This document shows positions 33,967-43,094 of a DNA stretch of 64,000 nucleotides, piece after piece; the stretch's first letter is position 1; each line of letters begins with the position of its first letter. The position numbers were made by a program, and so were the translations under genes. The DNA comes from RAM1 sp041905405 (GTDB lineage: Bacteria > Pseudomonadota > Gammaproteobacteria > Burkholderiales > Burkholderiaceae_C), in assembly GCA_041905405.1 (NCBI GenBank), contig JAYRLC010000006.1, positions 1-64,000 on the forward strand, written 5' to 3'. The notes beneath the pieces are model-generated. The model saw only the letters and a list, made by a program, of their open reading frames with translations. It did not search any database and was not told the origin of the DNA.

Positions 33967-36135
33967 TCACAGGTTCGCGGTGAACGACACGCGGAAAGTG
34001 CGCGCGGCGCCCGGGTACAGGTAGACGTGGCCGAACTGGTAGGGCGATTCTTTCCAGTAGCGTTTGTCTGCAAGGTTCTCGACACCGAATGTCCAGCGCG
34101 TCGGTGTGGCCCCGATCTTTGCGTCGTAGTGCAGCGCTGCGTCCAGGCGTGTCCACGCCGGCAGGGTGACGGACCCGTCGGGCAGCACGGAGCGCTGGCC
34201 TTCGCGCGAGAGCTGGCCCTGCAGTTCCAGTCCCTGCACCCCCGCCACTTTCCAGGCTGCCATCGCGCGCAGCACGTGGTCCGGCACGTTGGTGGGATGT
34301 TTGCCGTTGGTGGCGGGCTCGGCCGTGCTGCCCTGGCGCTTGGCATCGATCAGTGTCAGGCCGCCCCCGAGTCGCCACGGCCCACCCGTCCATTGCGCGC
34401 CGGCTTCCAGCCCGCGGTGCACGGCTTCGCCGTCGTACTGGCCCAGGCACGGGGTGGTGCCCAGCCGGCTGCACGCGTCCAGGTTGCTCATGGGACGCTT
34501 GATCTGGAACAGCGCCAACTGCCAGCTCATGGCGCCCGCGCCGCCCTTGAGCCCGGCTTCCATCTGCCTGGATTTCAGCGCGGGCAGCGCCACGCCGGCA
34601 TTGGTGTACTGCGCGGTGCGGTTGGGCACGACCTGTGACTCCACGCCTTCGCCGTAGCTCGCATACGCGGTGAGGTCGCTGCCCAGCTTGTAGCTCACGG
34701 CCAGCCAGGGGGTGGTCAGGCCGTCGCTGTACGACGTGGGGCGCGAGCCGTTCGTGCGGATGCTGTCGCGGTCCAGCCGCGTGTGGCGCAGGCCCAGCCA
34801 GGTCGTGAACCGGTCATTCCAGCGGATGGCGTCCTGTACCGACAGCTCCAGGGATTTCTCGTCGCGGTTCGTGCTTTCGTCGGTCAGGCTCGGGTCCGCG
34901 GGCACCATGGCCGTGCCCAGGACGTTGCCCGTGCCCACGTAGTTGTAGGCCTGCCGGTTGAAGCGGTTTCGCACCGTGCTGGACAGCAGCCCGAACGCCA
35001 GGTCGTGCGCCACGGCACCGGCGGTGATCCGGCCCTTGAGGTTTGCCCCTGCGGCCTGCTGGCGGCGGCGCTCGCCATCGCTGCGAAAGTCATAGAAGTC
35101 GAAGGTGCCGTCGGAGCAGTAACGGTCGAAGTTGCCCTCTGCGCTGCAGCCGAATGCGTAGGCCAGGCGGTCATCGGTTTTCAGCGTCTGGCTGCCGAGC
35201 TGGGCCGACCAGCGCCACTGGCTGTTGATGGCCTGCTCGAAGCGCAGCGTCCCCGTCAGCGCATCAAAGACCGATGGCTGCGACCAGGGCTGGTTGTTCA
35301 GGTTGATGCGCGGATCGGCCGGGGCCGGCAGCCTGCCGCCCTGCAGGCTGAAGCCTGCCTGGCTGGGCTGGCTTTTGTGGCTCCATTCGATTTCGGCCTC
35401 CAGCACGCTGTCGCGGTTGATGCGCCAGTCCGTGGCCAGGGCCAGCAGTTGCCGCTCGCCGTCCAGTGCGCGTGTCACGGGCCGCAGCTGCTCCGCCGCC
35501 ACGTTCAGCCGGTAGCCGAAGGCGCGGTCGGCGCCGAAGCGGCCGCCCAGGTCCACGGCCGCGAGCATGCTGGCGCGGCTGGTGGCTTCGAGCCGCACTT
35601 CGCGCAGGTCCTGCTGCGTGGGGCGCTTGACGACGTAGTTGACCAGGCCGCCGGGCGCGCTGGTGCCGGCCTGGATGCCGCTCGTGCCCTTGAGGATTTC
35701 GATGCGTTCCTTGTTGTCCAGCGGAATCGACGTTTCGGCGCTGATGGGCAGGCCTTCGCGCCGGTAGTTGAACCGGTTGTCCAGTGTGAAGCCGCGGATG
35801 CTCAGGAAATCCCAGTAGCCGGGCGAGTTGTAGGCGTCCGTGACAGACGCGTCGAACTGCGTGAGGTCGGCCAGCCGACGCGCGCCGCTTTGGCGCAGCT
35901 GCTCGCGGTCCACCACGGTGGCGGAGGCCGGCACGTCCTTCAGGGGCACGTCGCCAAAGCCGGTCACGTCGGCCTGCGTCGCGGCGGCGCCGCTGCTGAC
36001 GGTCACGGCCTTGAGTGTGGCGTCCTGTGCCCACAGCGGGGGGTTGGCTGCCAGTGCGACGGCCAGCGCGCTGGCCATGCGGGACACGGGAAGGTGCGGC
36101 CTGCGCGGCCGCCGGAGGGTCGTATGGGTTGCCAT
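33967..36135 (-). CDS. TonB-dependent outer-membrane receptor, probably for thiamin or a thiamin precursor
   Basis: A 722-residue receptor: signal peptide about 1-36, N-terminal plug domain about 40-165 (VPASATVVDREQLRQSGARRL, FLSIRGFTLDN, ERIEILKGTSGIQAGTSAPGGLVNYVVKRPT), then a beta-barrel ending in the terminal aromatic-poor FRVSFTANL strand. By similarity it would be called a siderophore receptor. However, its leader is a TPP riboswitch (36215-36306), so import of thiamin, its phosphates or a pyrimidine/thiazole precursor is the better inference. The start ATG at 36135 has only a weak GAAAG ribosome site, which may be part of the switch mechanism. Confidence 0.9.
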   Translation of the reverse strand: MATHTTLRRPRRPHLPVSRMASALAVALAANPPLWAQDATLKAVTVSSGAAATQADVTGFGDVPLKDVPASATVVDREQLRQSGARRLADLTQFDASVTDAYNSPGYWDFLSIRGFTLDNRFNYRREGLPISAETSIPLDNKERIEILKGTSGIQAGTSAPGGLVNYVVKRPTQQDLREVRLEATSRASMLAAVDLGGRFGADRAFGYRLNVAAEQLRPVTRALDGERQLLALATDWRINRDSVLEAEIEWSHKSQPSQAGFSLQGGRLPAPADPRINLNNQPWSQPSVFDALTGTLRFEQAINSQWRWSAQLGSQTLKTDDRLAYAFGCSAEGNFDRYCSDGTFDFYDFRSDGERRRQQAAGANLKGRITAGAVAHDLAFGLLSSTVRNRFNRQAYNYVGTGNVLGTAMVPADPSLTDESTNRDEKSLELSVQDAIRWNDRFTTWLGLRHTRLDRDSIRTNGSRPTSYSDGLTTPWLAVSYKLGSDLTAYASYGEGVESQVVPNRTAQYTNAGVALPALKSRQMEAGLKGGAGAMSWQLALFQIKRPMSNLDACSRLGTTPCLGQYDGEAVHRGLEAGAQWTGGPWRLGGGLTLIDAKRQGSTAEPATNGKHPTNVPDHVLRAMAAWKVAGVQGLELQGQLSREGQRSVLPDGSVTLPAWTRLDAALHYDAKIGATPTRWTFGVENLADKRYWKESPYQFGHVYLYPGAARTFRVSFTANL

Positions 36136-36214
36136 GACGTTTGTCTTTCAACGTAATGGCAGGTCGGCTTGCTGGGGTGGCCGCATGCCCGCGAGAAGAG
36201 GGCGCCACCGTGGA

Positions 36215-36306
36215 GCTTGCTTCCCTGCGCGAGGATTACCTCAATCAGGTTCAAAGGGACTTTCTCAGTCGCTGCGCGGCCATTGGCCGTGCAACAACAC
36301 CCCTAG
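36215..36306 (-). promoter_or_regulatory. TPP riboswitch (THI element)
   Basis: On the minus strand the conserved THI elements occur in order: TAGGGGTG, then CTGAGA, then CCCTTTGAACCTGAT, GGTAAT and GCGCAGGGAAGC. The 5' GGGGTG and 3' GGGAAGC halves form the closing helix and the CTGAGA/GAACCTGAT bulges bind the pyrimidine ring in known structures. No T-rich terminator follows, so control is probably at translation initiation of the receptor gene about 80 bases downstream. Confidence 0.92.
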
Positions 36307-36338
36307 CGGATGTGCGCTCTTGCGAACGCGAGCGAAGT

Positions 36339-37439
36339 TTAATCGAAGACCGGCGTATCCACGCCCAGCACCTTGTGCAGCTTGGGCGAGGTGGTGGTGT
36401 ATTGCAGGTGGATCTTCTTTTCGGGAAAGATGAACGGCGCGGCGCCGAACGCGGCCAGCGCGCATTCATGGAAGCCGCTGAGGATCAGCTTCTTTTTGCC
36501 CGGATACGTGTTGATGTCGCCCACCGCGAAGATGCCCGGCACGCTGGTGGAGAATTTTTCGGTGTCCACCATGAGCTGTTTGCGTTCGATGTCCAGACCC
36601 CATTCGGCAATGGGGCCGAGCTTGGGGCTCAGGCCGAAGAACACGAGCAGCACATCCAGCGGCACCACGCGCGTGACACCGTCGGAACCGGTCACCTTGG
36701 CGCCGGTCAGGCGGCCGTCTTTTTCCTCGTAGCCGGTGACCTGGCCCACGATGAACTGCATTTCGTAGGCATCGCACAGGGCCTTCATGCGCGCCACGTT
36801 GGCGGGGGCTGCCTGGAAGCCGTCGCGCCGATGAATGAGGATGACGCTTTCCGCCTTGTGGGGGCCGTCGGTGGCGAAGTTCAGCGTCCAGTCCAGCGCG
36901 GAGTCGCCGCCGCCCACGATCACCAGGTTCTTGCCGGCGAAATCGGCCGGGTTGCGCACGCGGTAGAACAGCTGTGTGCCATGGAACTGTTCCAGCCCGT
37001 CCACCTTGAGCGTGCGCGGCTCGAACGCGCCGACGCCCGCGGCAATGAACACCGTGCGGGTCAGGAAGGTCGTGCCGCGCGAGGTTTCGATGAAGAAGCG
37101 CCCGTCGTCCTGCTTTTGCAGCTTCTGGACGGTTTGGCCGAGGTGGAAGGTGGCGCCGAACGGCTCGATCTGCTTGAGCAGCGCGTCGGTCAGTTCGCGT
37201 CCCGTGCACACGGGGATGGCCGGAATGTCGTAGATGGGCTTGTCTGGGTACAGCTCGACTGGCTGGCCGCCGGGGTAGGGGAGCGAGTCGATGACGTGCG
37301 CCTTGATCTCCAGCAGGCCCAGCTCGAACACCTGGAACAGGCCCACGGGCCCGGCGCCGATGATGACCGCATCGGTTTCGAGCGGGCCGTCGTGTAAGGC
37401 GGCGTCGTGGATCAGTTCCTGGCTGGGCTGGGCGTCCAT
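36339..37439 (-). CDS. Ferredoxin--NADP+ reductase, thioredoxin-reductase-like type
   Basis: A 366-residue FAD enzyme transferring electrons between NADPH and ferredoxin. Two dinucleotide-binding motifs are visible: VIIGAGPVGLFQVFELG (FAD, about 25-41) and VIVGGGDSALDWTLNFA (NADPH, about 174-190), plus the C-terminal GIFAVGDINTYPGK. It lacks the redox CxxC of true thioredoxin reductases and matches the YumC-type ferredoxin reductase. It starts 10 bases after the fdxA stop, so reductase and ferredoxin form a functional pair. Confidence 0.9.
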   Translation of the reverse strand: MDAQPSQELIHDAALHDGPLETDAVIIGAGPVGLFQVFELGLLEIKAHVIDSLPYPGGQPVELYPDKPIYDIPAIPVCTGRELTDALLKQIEPFGATFHLGQTVQKLQKQDDGRFFIETSRGTTFLTRTVFIAAGVGAFEPRTLKVDGLEQFHGTQLFYRVRNPADFAGKNLVIVGGGDSALDWTLNFATDGPHKAESVILIHRRDGFQAAPANVARMKALCDAYEMQFIVGQVTGYEEKDGRLTGAKVTGSDGVTRVVPLDVLLVFFGLSPKLGPIAEWGLDIERKQLMVDTEKFSTSVPGIFAVGDINTYPGKKKLILSGFHECALAAFGAAPFIFPEKKIHLQYTTTSPKLHKVLGVDTPVFD

Positions 37440-37448
37440 GGTCGGGGT

Positions 37449-37778
37449 TCAGCGCGCCAGCTCGCCGAGCTTGCCGGTGCGGTCCTTCCAGTCGTCGGCA
37501 TCAGGCAGGGGTTCCTTGCGCTTGGTGATGCTTTTCCAGTTGGGCAGCTTGGCCAGGTCGGCGTTGAGCTGGATGAAGGAAATCTGGTCGGCCGGGACGT
37601 CTTCCTCGGCATAGATCGCGTTCACCGGGCATTCCGGGATGCAAACGGCGCAATCGATGCACTCGTCGGGGTCGATCGTGAGGAAGTTGGGGCCTTCGCG
37701 GAAGCAGTCGACGGGGCAGACGTCCACGCAGTCGGTGTACTTGCAGCGGATACAGGCTTCGGTGACAACGTGAGTCAT
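37449..37778 (-). CDS. fdxA: Ferredoxin FdxA (7Fe type)
   Basis: A 109-residue ferredoxin. The N-terminal half holds the cysteines CIRCKYTDCVDVCPVDC and CIDCAVCIPECPVNA, for one [3Fe-4S] and one [4Fe-4S] cluster; the C-terminal extension with WKSITKRKEP is typical of the Azotobacter FdI / FdxA family. It is directly upstream of the ferredoxin reductase. Confidence 0.93.
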   Translation of the reverse strand: MTHVVTEACIRCKYTDCVDVCPVDCFREGPNFLTIDPDECIDCAVCIPECPVNAIYAEEDVPADQISFIQLNADLAKLPNWKSITKRKEPLPDADDWKDRTGKLGELAR

Positions 37779-37882
37779 TTTGTCTTTTGGGGGGTGTGTC
37801 GGTACAAACCCTTGATTTTATTGGGTTTGCGCGGACACGGCTTTTATCGTAGCCGCGTCCGCCCAAGGGCGATTGATGTAAA

Positions 37883-39181
37883 TCAGCGAACCAGCACGGC
37901 GCCCGAGGTCTTGTGGGTGGCCGTGTCCACCAGCACCAGGGCGCCCAGCACGCGTGAATGGGCAAACGGCAGGGCCGCGACGGGCTCCTGCAGCACGAGC
38001 TCGATGTGGCCGATGGCGTTGGGGGGAAGTTCCGTCGCGTCTTCTTCGGCCAGGGTGTTCACGTCCAGGCGGTGCACGATGCGGCGCACCTTGGCCTTGA
38101 CCCAGCGGTGCCCGTGCAGCGCCCAGTACGCGCGGCCGGCGACCAGGGGCTCGTCGTCCATCCAGGCCACCGTCGCCTGCAGTTCGCGCACGGGCTGCAC
38201 GGCAGCGGGGTCTTCGCCATCGGCCAGCAGCCAGTCGCCGCGCGAGACGTCGACTTCGCGGTCCAGCACGATGCCGGCCCCGTGGCCTGCCAGGACCGGC
38301 CCGGGCTGGCGCACATGGTTCAGCACCTGGGCGACGCGCGCTGTCTGGCCGCCAGGCATGACCTTGACGGCCTGGCCGGGCTGCACGCCGCCCGTGGCCA
38401 CGCGGCCCCAGAACACGCGGCGGCCCTGGGAGGTGTCGGAGGACGATGAGAACTTCTCGACCCACTGCACCGGGAACGAGAAGGCTTCGGTGGTTTCGGC
38501 AGGGGTCGAGGGCAACTGTTCGAGCACGCTCAGCAGCGCTGGCCCGTCATAGCCGGCCCAGCCGGGCTCGGCGCTCACGACGTTGAAACCCTTGAGCGCC
38601 GAGATCGGCACCACGGCGCGCACGGCGATGCCGGCGGCGGCGGCAAAGGATTTGAGCGCGTCGCCGATGTGGCGGAACGCCAGCGCGGCGTCGTCCACTG
38701 CATCCAGCTTGTTGACGGCGAACACGATCGACGGCACGCGCAGCAGGTTGACCAGCAGCGAGTGGCGGCGCGTCTGCGGCAGCAGTTCCAGCTTCGGGTT
38801 GCGCCAGTCGAGCTTGGTGGCATCCACCAGCACCACCGCCGCGTCGGCGCTGGACGCCGCCGTGACCATGTTGCGGGTGTACTGCTCGTGGCCCGGCGCG
38901 TCGCCGATGATGAACTTGCGCGCGGGCGTGGCGAAGTAGCGGTAGGCCACGTCGATCGTGATGCCCTGTTCGCGCTCGGCCGACAGGCCGTCGGTCAGCA
39001 GGGCCAGGTCGGTTTCACCCGAGCGCTGAACGCCGGCAAGCTGGTCCTGCAGGACAGACTTGCTGTCCACCAGCAGGCGGCCGATCAGCGTGCTTTTGCC
39101 GTCGTCCACCGACCCGCAGGTGATGAAGCGCAGCGCCGTGCTGATGTCTGTCTTGAGGTGTTCCACGTGTGCGGCGCCCAT
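37883..39181 (-). CDS. cysN: Sulfate adenylyltransferase subunit 1 (GTPase) CysN
   Basis: A 432-residue GTPase that drives ATP-sulfurylase CysD to make APS from sulfate. G1 is GSVDDGKST (about 23-31), followed by DAPGHEQYTRN and the NKLDAVD motif; beta-barrel domains fill the C-terminal half. There is no fused APS kinase (CysC) domain, matching the APS-type reductase upstream. Its ATG overlaps the cysD stop by one base (TGATG). Confidence 0.95.
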   Translation of the reverse strand: MGAAHVEHLKTDISTALRFITCGSVDDGKSTLIGRLLVDSKSVLQDQLAGVQRSGETDLALLTDGLSAEREQGITIDVAYRYFATPARKFIIGDAPGHEQYTRNMVTAASSADAAVVLVDATKLDWRNPKLELLPQTRRHSLLVNLLRVPSIVFAVNKLDAVDDAALAFRHIGDALKSFAAAAGIAVRAVVPISALKGFNVVSAEPGWAGYDGPALLSVLEQLPSTPAETTEAFSFPVQWVEKFSSSSDTSQGRRVFWGRVATGGVQPGQAVKVMPGGQTARVAQVLNHVRQPGPVLAGHGAGIVLDREVDVSRGDWLLADGEDPAAVQPVRELQATVAWMDDEPLVAGRAYWALHGHRWVKAKVRRIVHRLDVNTLAEEDATELPPNAIGHIELVLQEPVAALPFAHSRVLGALVLVDTATHKTSGAVLVR

Positions 39182-40113
39182 CAGAAGTACCCGTCTTTCT
39201 TGCGTTTTTCCATCGAGGCGTCGGACGTCTTGTCGTCCATGCGCGTCGCGCCGCGTTCGCTCACGTCGGCGGCCAGGGTTTCGATCACGACCTCGGCGGC
39301 CGATGCCGCGGGGCTTTCCACGGGGCAGGTGCAGGTGATGTCGCCCACGGTGCGAAAGCGCACGGTGCGCGTTTCAACCGTTTCGCCGTCCCGCGGCGGC
39401 GTCAGGCCGGTCACGGGGACCAGCAGGCCCTTGCGTTCCACCACTTCGCGCTGGTGCGCGTAATAGATAGACGGCAGGGCGATGGCTTCGCGTTCGATGT
39501 ATTGCCACACGTCCAGCTCGGTCCAGTTGGAGATGGGAAACACGCGGAAATGTTCGCCGGGTTGCAGCCGGGTGTTGAACAGCGTCCACAGCTCGGGGCG
39601 TTGCGCCTTGGGCTGCCACTGGCCGAAGCTGTCGCGGTGGCTGAAGATGCGTTCCTTGGCGCGGGCCTTTTCCTCGTCACGGCGGGCGCCGCCGATTAGC
39701 GCGTCGAAGCGGAATTCGTCGATCGCCTCCAGCAGCGTCACCGACTGGTGCACGTTGCGGCTTTCGCCAGGGTGGGCCAGGCGCACGGTGCCGCGCTTCA
39801 TCGAATCCTCGACGCTGCGCACGATGAGCTCGGCGCCCAGCTCCTTCGCGCGCAGGTCGCGGAAGTCCGTCACCTCGGGGAAGTTGTGGCCCGTGTCGAT
39901 CATGAGCAGCGGGTAGGGGATGCGACCCACGCCAAAGGCCTTTTCCGCGCACTTGAGCAGTACGAGCGAATCCTTGCCGCCGGAAAACAGCAGCGCCGGC
40001 CGCTCGAAGGTCGCGGCGACTTCGCGCAGGATGAAAATGGTTTCTTCTTCCAGCGCGTCCAGGTGGCGGTTGCTCAGCCTGGCCAGCAGTTGGGGTTCGG
40101 TGCGGGCGTTCAT
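39181..40113 (-). CDS. cysD: Sulfate adenylyltransferase subunit 2 CysD
   Basis: A 310-residue catalytic ATP-sulfurylase subunit of the PP-loop superfamily. The PP-loop LLFSGGKDSLVLL (about 41-53) and the HNFPEVTDFRD and RRDEEKARAKER segments are intact, and it ends in the family's EKRKKDGYF. ATG 40113 overlaps the cysH stop by ATGA. Confidence 0.96.
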   Translation of the reverse strand: MNARTEPQLLARLSNRHLDALEEETIFILREVAATFERPALLFSGGKDSLVLLKCAEKAFGVGRIPYPLLMIDTGHNFPEVTDFRDLRAKELGAELIVRSVEDSMKRGTVRLAHPGESRNVHQSVTLLEAIDEFRFDALIGGARRDEEKARAKERIFSHRDSFGQWQPKAQRPELWTLFNTRLQPGEHFRVFPISNWTELDVWQYIEREAIALPSIYYAHQREVVERKGLLVPVTGLTPPRDGETVETRTVRFRTVGDITCTCPVESPAASAAEVVIETLAADVSERGATRMDDKTSDASMEKRKKDGYF

Positions 40114-40856
40114 GCGGCCACCTTTTCGTTCTGGTTGTCGTTGTTCACGTGGAGGCCGCATTCCTTGGCGGCCTCGTCCTCCCACCACCAGCGGCCGGCG
40201 CGGAAGTCCTCGCCCAGGCTGATGGCGCGTGTGCAGGGCGCGCAGCCGATGCTGGGGAAGAACTCGTCGTGCAGCGGGTTGTAGTCAACGCCTTGTGTCG
40301 CGATGTAGTGCCACACGTCGCCCCAGGTCCACGCGGCCAGGGGGTTGAACTTGACGCGGCCGGTCTTGCCTTCGTCCGTGGTGTCGATCAGGGGCACGTC
40401 GGCGCGCGCTTGCGATTGCTCCTTGCGCAGGCCTGTGATCCACGCGCGCTGACCGGCCAGGGCCCGTTCCAGCGGCTCGATCTTGCGGATGTGGCAACAG
40501 GCCTTGCGCAGCTCGATGCTGCGGTACATGGCGTCCTTGCCTTCGCGGCCGACGAAGTGCACGACCGATTCCTGGACCGGCTGGTACACATGGACGGGCG
40601 CGCGTGACGTGGCGCGTGTGCGCTCCAGCAGTTCCAACGTTTGCGGGTGCAGCATCCCCGTGTCCAGCACGAACACGGGGATGTCCAGGGCCAGGCTGTT
40701 GATCAGGTGCGTGATCACCACGTCCTCCGCGCCCAGGCTGGAGGCCTGGGTCACCGGGGCGTAGGCCGTGGCCGCGCGGCGCAGCAGCGCCCGGGTTTCG
40801 GCCAGCTTCAGTTCGAAATCCGCCGAGGGGCGGGCGTGCAGGTCGATCGCGCCCAT
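40110..40856 (-). CDS. cysH: Assimilatory adenylylsulfate (APS) reductase CysH
   Basis: A 248-residue reductase converting activated sulfate to sulfite. Two cysteine pairs, ACCHIRK and GCAPCTRA, mark the [4Fe-4S]-containing APS type, not the PAPS type. This agrees with the absence of an APS kinase domain in the operon. ATG 40856 is preceded by AAGGAG and lies one base after the DUF934 stop. Confidence 0.94.
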   Translation of the reverse strand: MGAIDLHARPSADFELKLAETRALLRRAATAYAPVTQASSLGAEDVVITHLINSLALDIPVFVLDTGMLHPQTLELLERTRATSRAPVHVYQPVQESVVHFVGREGKDAMYRSIELRKACCHIRKIEPLERALAGQRAWITGLRKEQSQARADVPLIDTTDEGKTGRVKFNPLAAWTWGDVWHYIATQGVDYNPLHDEFFPSIGCAPCTRAISLGEDFRAGRWWWEDEAAKECGLHVNNDNQNEKVAA

Positions 40857-40857
40857 G

Positions 40858-41235
40858 TCATGCGCTCCTTGCAAACAGCGGCTGGGCCGTGACGGCGTCG
40901 CCCTGGTAGAACGACGGGTAGTGCGCCAGCAGGCGTTCGCCCAGCGCAGCGTCCTGGTCCTGGCGCAGCACGGCGCTGGAAAACCCCGTGCGCTGCATCT
41001 GCGCGAGCTGGTCGACCAGCACGTCGCCGGTGGCGCGGATGTCGCCGGCAAAACCTCGGCGGCGGCGCAGCAGGAACGCCTGGCTGTAGGCGCGCCCGTC
41101 GGTGAATTTGGGGAACTGCAGCTCGACGCAGTCCACGCCGTCCAGCGAAAGTTCCAGCGCGTCTGCGTCGTTGGCCAAGGTGACGGTACGCTCAGCAGTA
41201 GCGGTGTCGGCGGCCTTGATGAGTTTCAGGGTCAT
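40858..41235 (-). CDS. DUF934 protein of the sulfate-assimilation operon
   Basis: A 125-residue protein of the DUF934 family, found in proteobacterial cys operons between sulfite reductase and CysH. The core SLDGVDCVELQFPKFTDGRAYSQAFLLRRRRGFAGDIRATGDVLVDQLAQMQRTGF is characteristic. It has no cysteines arranged for a cluster. Its tight linkage implies a helper role in sulfite reduction, not established in detail. Confidence 0.9.
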   Translation of the reverse strand: MTLKLIKAADTATAERTVTLANDADALELSLDGVDCVELQFPKFTDGRAYSQAFLLRRRRGFAGDIRATGDVLVDQLAQMQRTGFSSAVLRQDQDAALGERLLAHYPSFYQGDAVTAQPLFARSA

Positions 41236-41245
41236 GGCGGTGTCC

Positions 41246-43081
41246 TCAGGCGGCCTGTGCACTGGCCGCCTGTGCGTTGGCAAAGCGCGCGGCATTGGCG
41301 GCGGCCTTGAACGGCTCCAACCCCAGGCGGCGCAGCGTGGCGATGAAGGTTTCGGCCTTGTCGCCGTCCGTCTGGCGGTGCGTGCGGTAGGTGTCCAGCA
41401 CGGCTTCGATCACTTCGGGTACTTCGGCCGCGCTGAAGGACGGGCCCACGACCTTGCCGGGCGCCGGCTCGCCGCTCAGGGCCGAACCGTCGGAGCCGCC
41501 CAGCGTGATCTGGTACCACTCCTTGCCGTCCTTGTCCACGCCCAGGATGCCGATGTGGCCGCTGTGGTGGTGGCCGCAGCTGTTGATGCAGCCGCTGATG
41601 TGCAGATCGATCTCGCCCAGGTCGTGCAGCTCGTCCAGGTCGTGGTAGCGGGCCGTGATGGCTTCGGCCAGCGGCAGCGAACGTGCGTTGGCCAGCGAGC
41701 AGAAGTCACCGCCGGGGCAGGCGATCATGTCGGTCAGCAGCCGGATGTTGGGACGCGCCAGACCCAGCTTGCGCGCGGCGCGCCACAGCTCGGGCAGGTC
41801 GTCGCAGCGCACCCAGGGCAGGAGCAGGTTCTGGTCGTGGGTGACGCGTGCCTCGCCCGCGCTGAACTGGTCGGCCAGCTCGGCGGCGCGGTCCAGTTGG
41901 TCGGCCGTGGCGTCACCGGGCGCCTGGCCCAGGCGCTTGAACGACAGGGTCACGGCGCGCAGGTCGGGGTTCTTGTGCGGGGCCACGTTCTGGTGCAGCC
42001 AGCGGCCAAACTCCACGTCGTCCTCGGCCGCGGCGCGCAGGATGTGGGCGATCTTGGCGTCGGCGGATTTGCGGTCGCACTGCAGCGCGGGCGGCACGAA
42101 TGATGCGCTCACGCGGTCCAGCTCGGCCTGGGTGATGGTGTGGGGCGCGCCGTCCTTCTGGATGATGTCGCCGAACTCGGTCTCGACCTCGTCGATGTAG
42201 CGCTGGCCTTCGGCCTTGACCAGGATCTTGATCCGGGCCTTGTATTTGTTGTCGCGGCGGCCCCAGCGGTTGTACACGCGCACCACGGCCTCCAGGTAGT
42301 TCAGGATCTGGCTCCAGGGCAGGAACTCGCGGATCGTGGTGGCGATGACGGGGGTGCGGCCCATGCCGCCGCCCACCATGACTTTGAAGCCGATCTCGCC
42401 GTCGCTGGAGCGCACCACATGCAGGCCCACGTCGTGCCAGGCGGTGGCGGCGCGGTCCTCCCTGGCGCCGCTGATGGCGATCTTGAACTTGCGCGGCAGG
42501 AACGCGAATTCCGGGTGCAGCGTGCTCCACTGGCGCAGGATCTCGGCGAACGGCCGCGGGTCGGCGATCTCGTCCACCGCGATGCCGGCGCGCTCGTCGG
42601 TCGTGATGTTGCGGATGCAGTTGCCGCTGGTCTGGATGCCGTGCATGTTCACGCTGGCCAGCAGGTCCATGACGTCGGCGCTTCTGGCCAGCGGAATCCA
42701 GTTGAACTGCACGTTCTGGCGCGTGGTGAAGTGACCATAGCCGGCGGTGAGCTTCGAATGCACGCTGCCGCCGCCGGCCAGGGCCACCGGGCCCAGTGCG
42801 TCCTGCGTGGCGCGGGCCTGCGCGAACAGCGCGTCGGACGGCTGGTCGTATTCGCGGGCGATCCGGGCCATCACGCGCAGCTGCGCGCTGGAGATCTCGC
42901 CATAGGGCACGGCCACGCGCAGCATGGGTGCGTAGCGCTGCACATACCAGCCGTTTTGCAGGCGCAGGGGAAGGAATTCCTCGTTGGTCAGCGTGCCGCC
43001 CAGATGGCGGCCGAGCTGCTCGCGGTATTGCGCGGCGCGCAGGCGGACAAAGTTCCGGTCGAATTCTGTGTATTGGTACAT
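41246..43081 (-). CDS. cysI: Sulfite reductase, siroheme/[4Fe-4S] hemoprotein CysI
   Basis: A 611-residue enzyme reducing sulfite to sulfide with six electrons. It holds two nitrite/sulfite reductase ferredoxin-like and heme domains; the cluster cysteines are CPGGDFC and CINSCGHHH. No flavoprotein subunit CysJ is in the operon, so electrons likely come from ferredoxin, and fdxA with its reductase lies just downstream of cysN. It starts 13 bases after the TauE/SafE gene. Confidence 0.95.
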   Translation of the reverse strand: MYQYTEFDRNFVRLRAAQYREQLGRHLGGTLTNEEFLPLRLQNGWYVQRYAPMLRVAVPYGEISSAQLRVMARIAREYDQPSDALFAQARATQDALGPVALAGGGSVHSKLTAGYGHFTTRQNVQFNWIPLARSADVMDLLASVNMHGIQTSGNCIRNITTDERAGIAVDEIADPRPFAEILRQWSTLHPEFAFLPRKFKIAISGAREDRAATAWHDVGLHVVRSSDGEIGFKVMVGGGMGRTPVIATTIREFLPWSQILNYLEAVVRVYNRWGRRDNKYKARIKILVKAEGQRYIDEVETEFGDIIQKDGAPHTITQAELDRVSASFVPPALQCDRKSADAKIAHILRAAAEDDVEFGRWLHQNVAPHKNPDLRAVTLSFKRLGQAPGDATADQLDRAAELADQFSAGEARVTHDQNLLLPWVRCDDLPELWRAARKLGLARPNIRLLTDMIACPGGDFCSLANARSLPLAEAITARYHDLDELHDLGEIDLHISGCINSCGHHHSGHIGILGVDKDGKEWYQITLGGSDGSALSGEPAPGKVVGPSFSAAEVPEVIEAVLDTYRTHRQTDGDKAETFIATLRRLGLEPFKAAANAARFANAQAASAQAA

Positions 43082-43094
43082 CGTGGCGTCTCCT

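Noticed and set aside
33967..36135. Siderophore receptor name for the TonB-dependent protein
   Set aside because: Only general family similarity supports it, whereas the TPP riboswitch argues for thiamin.
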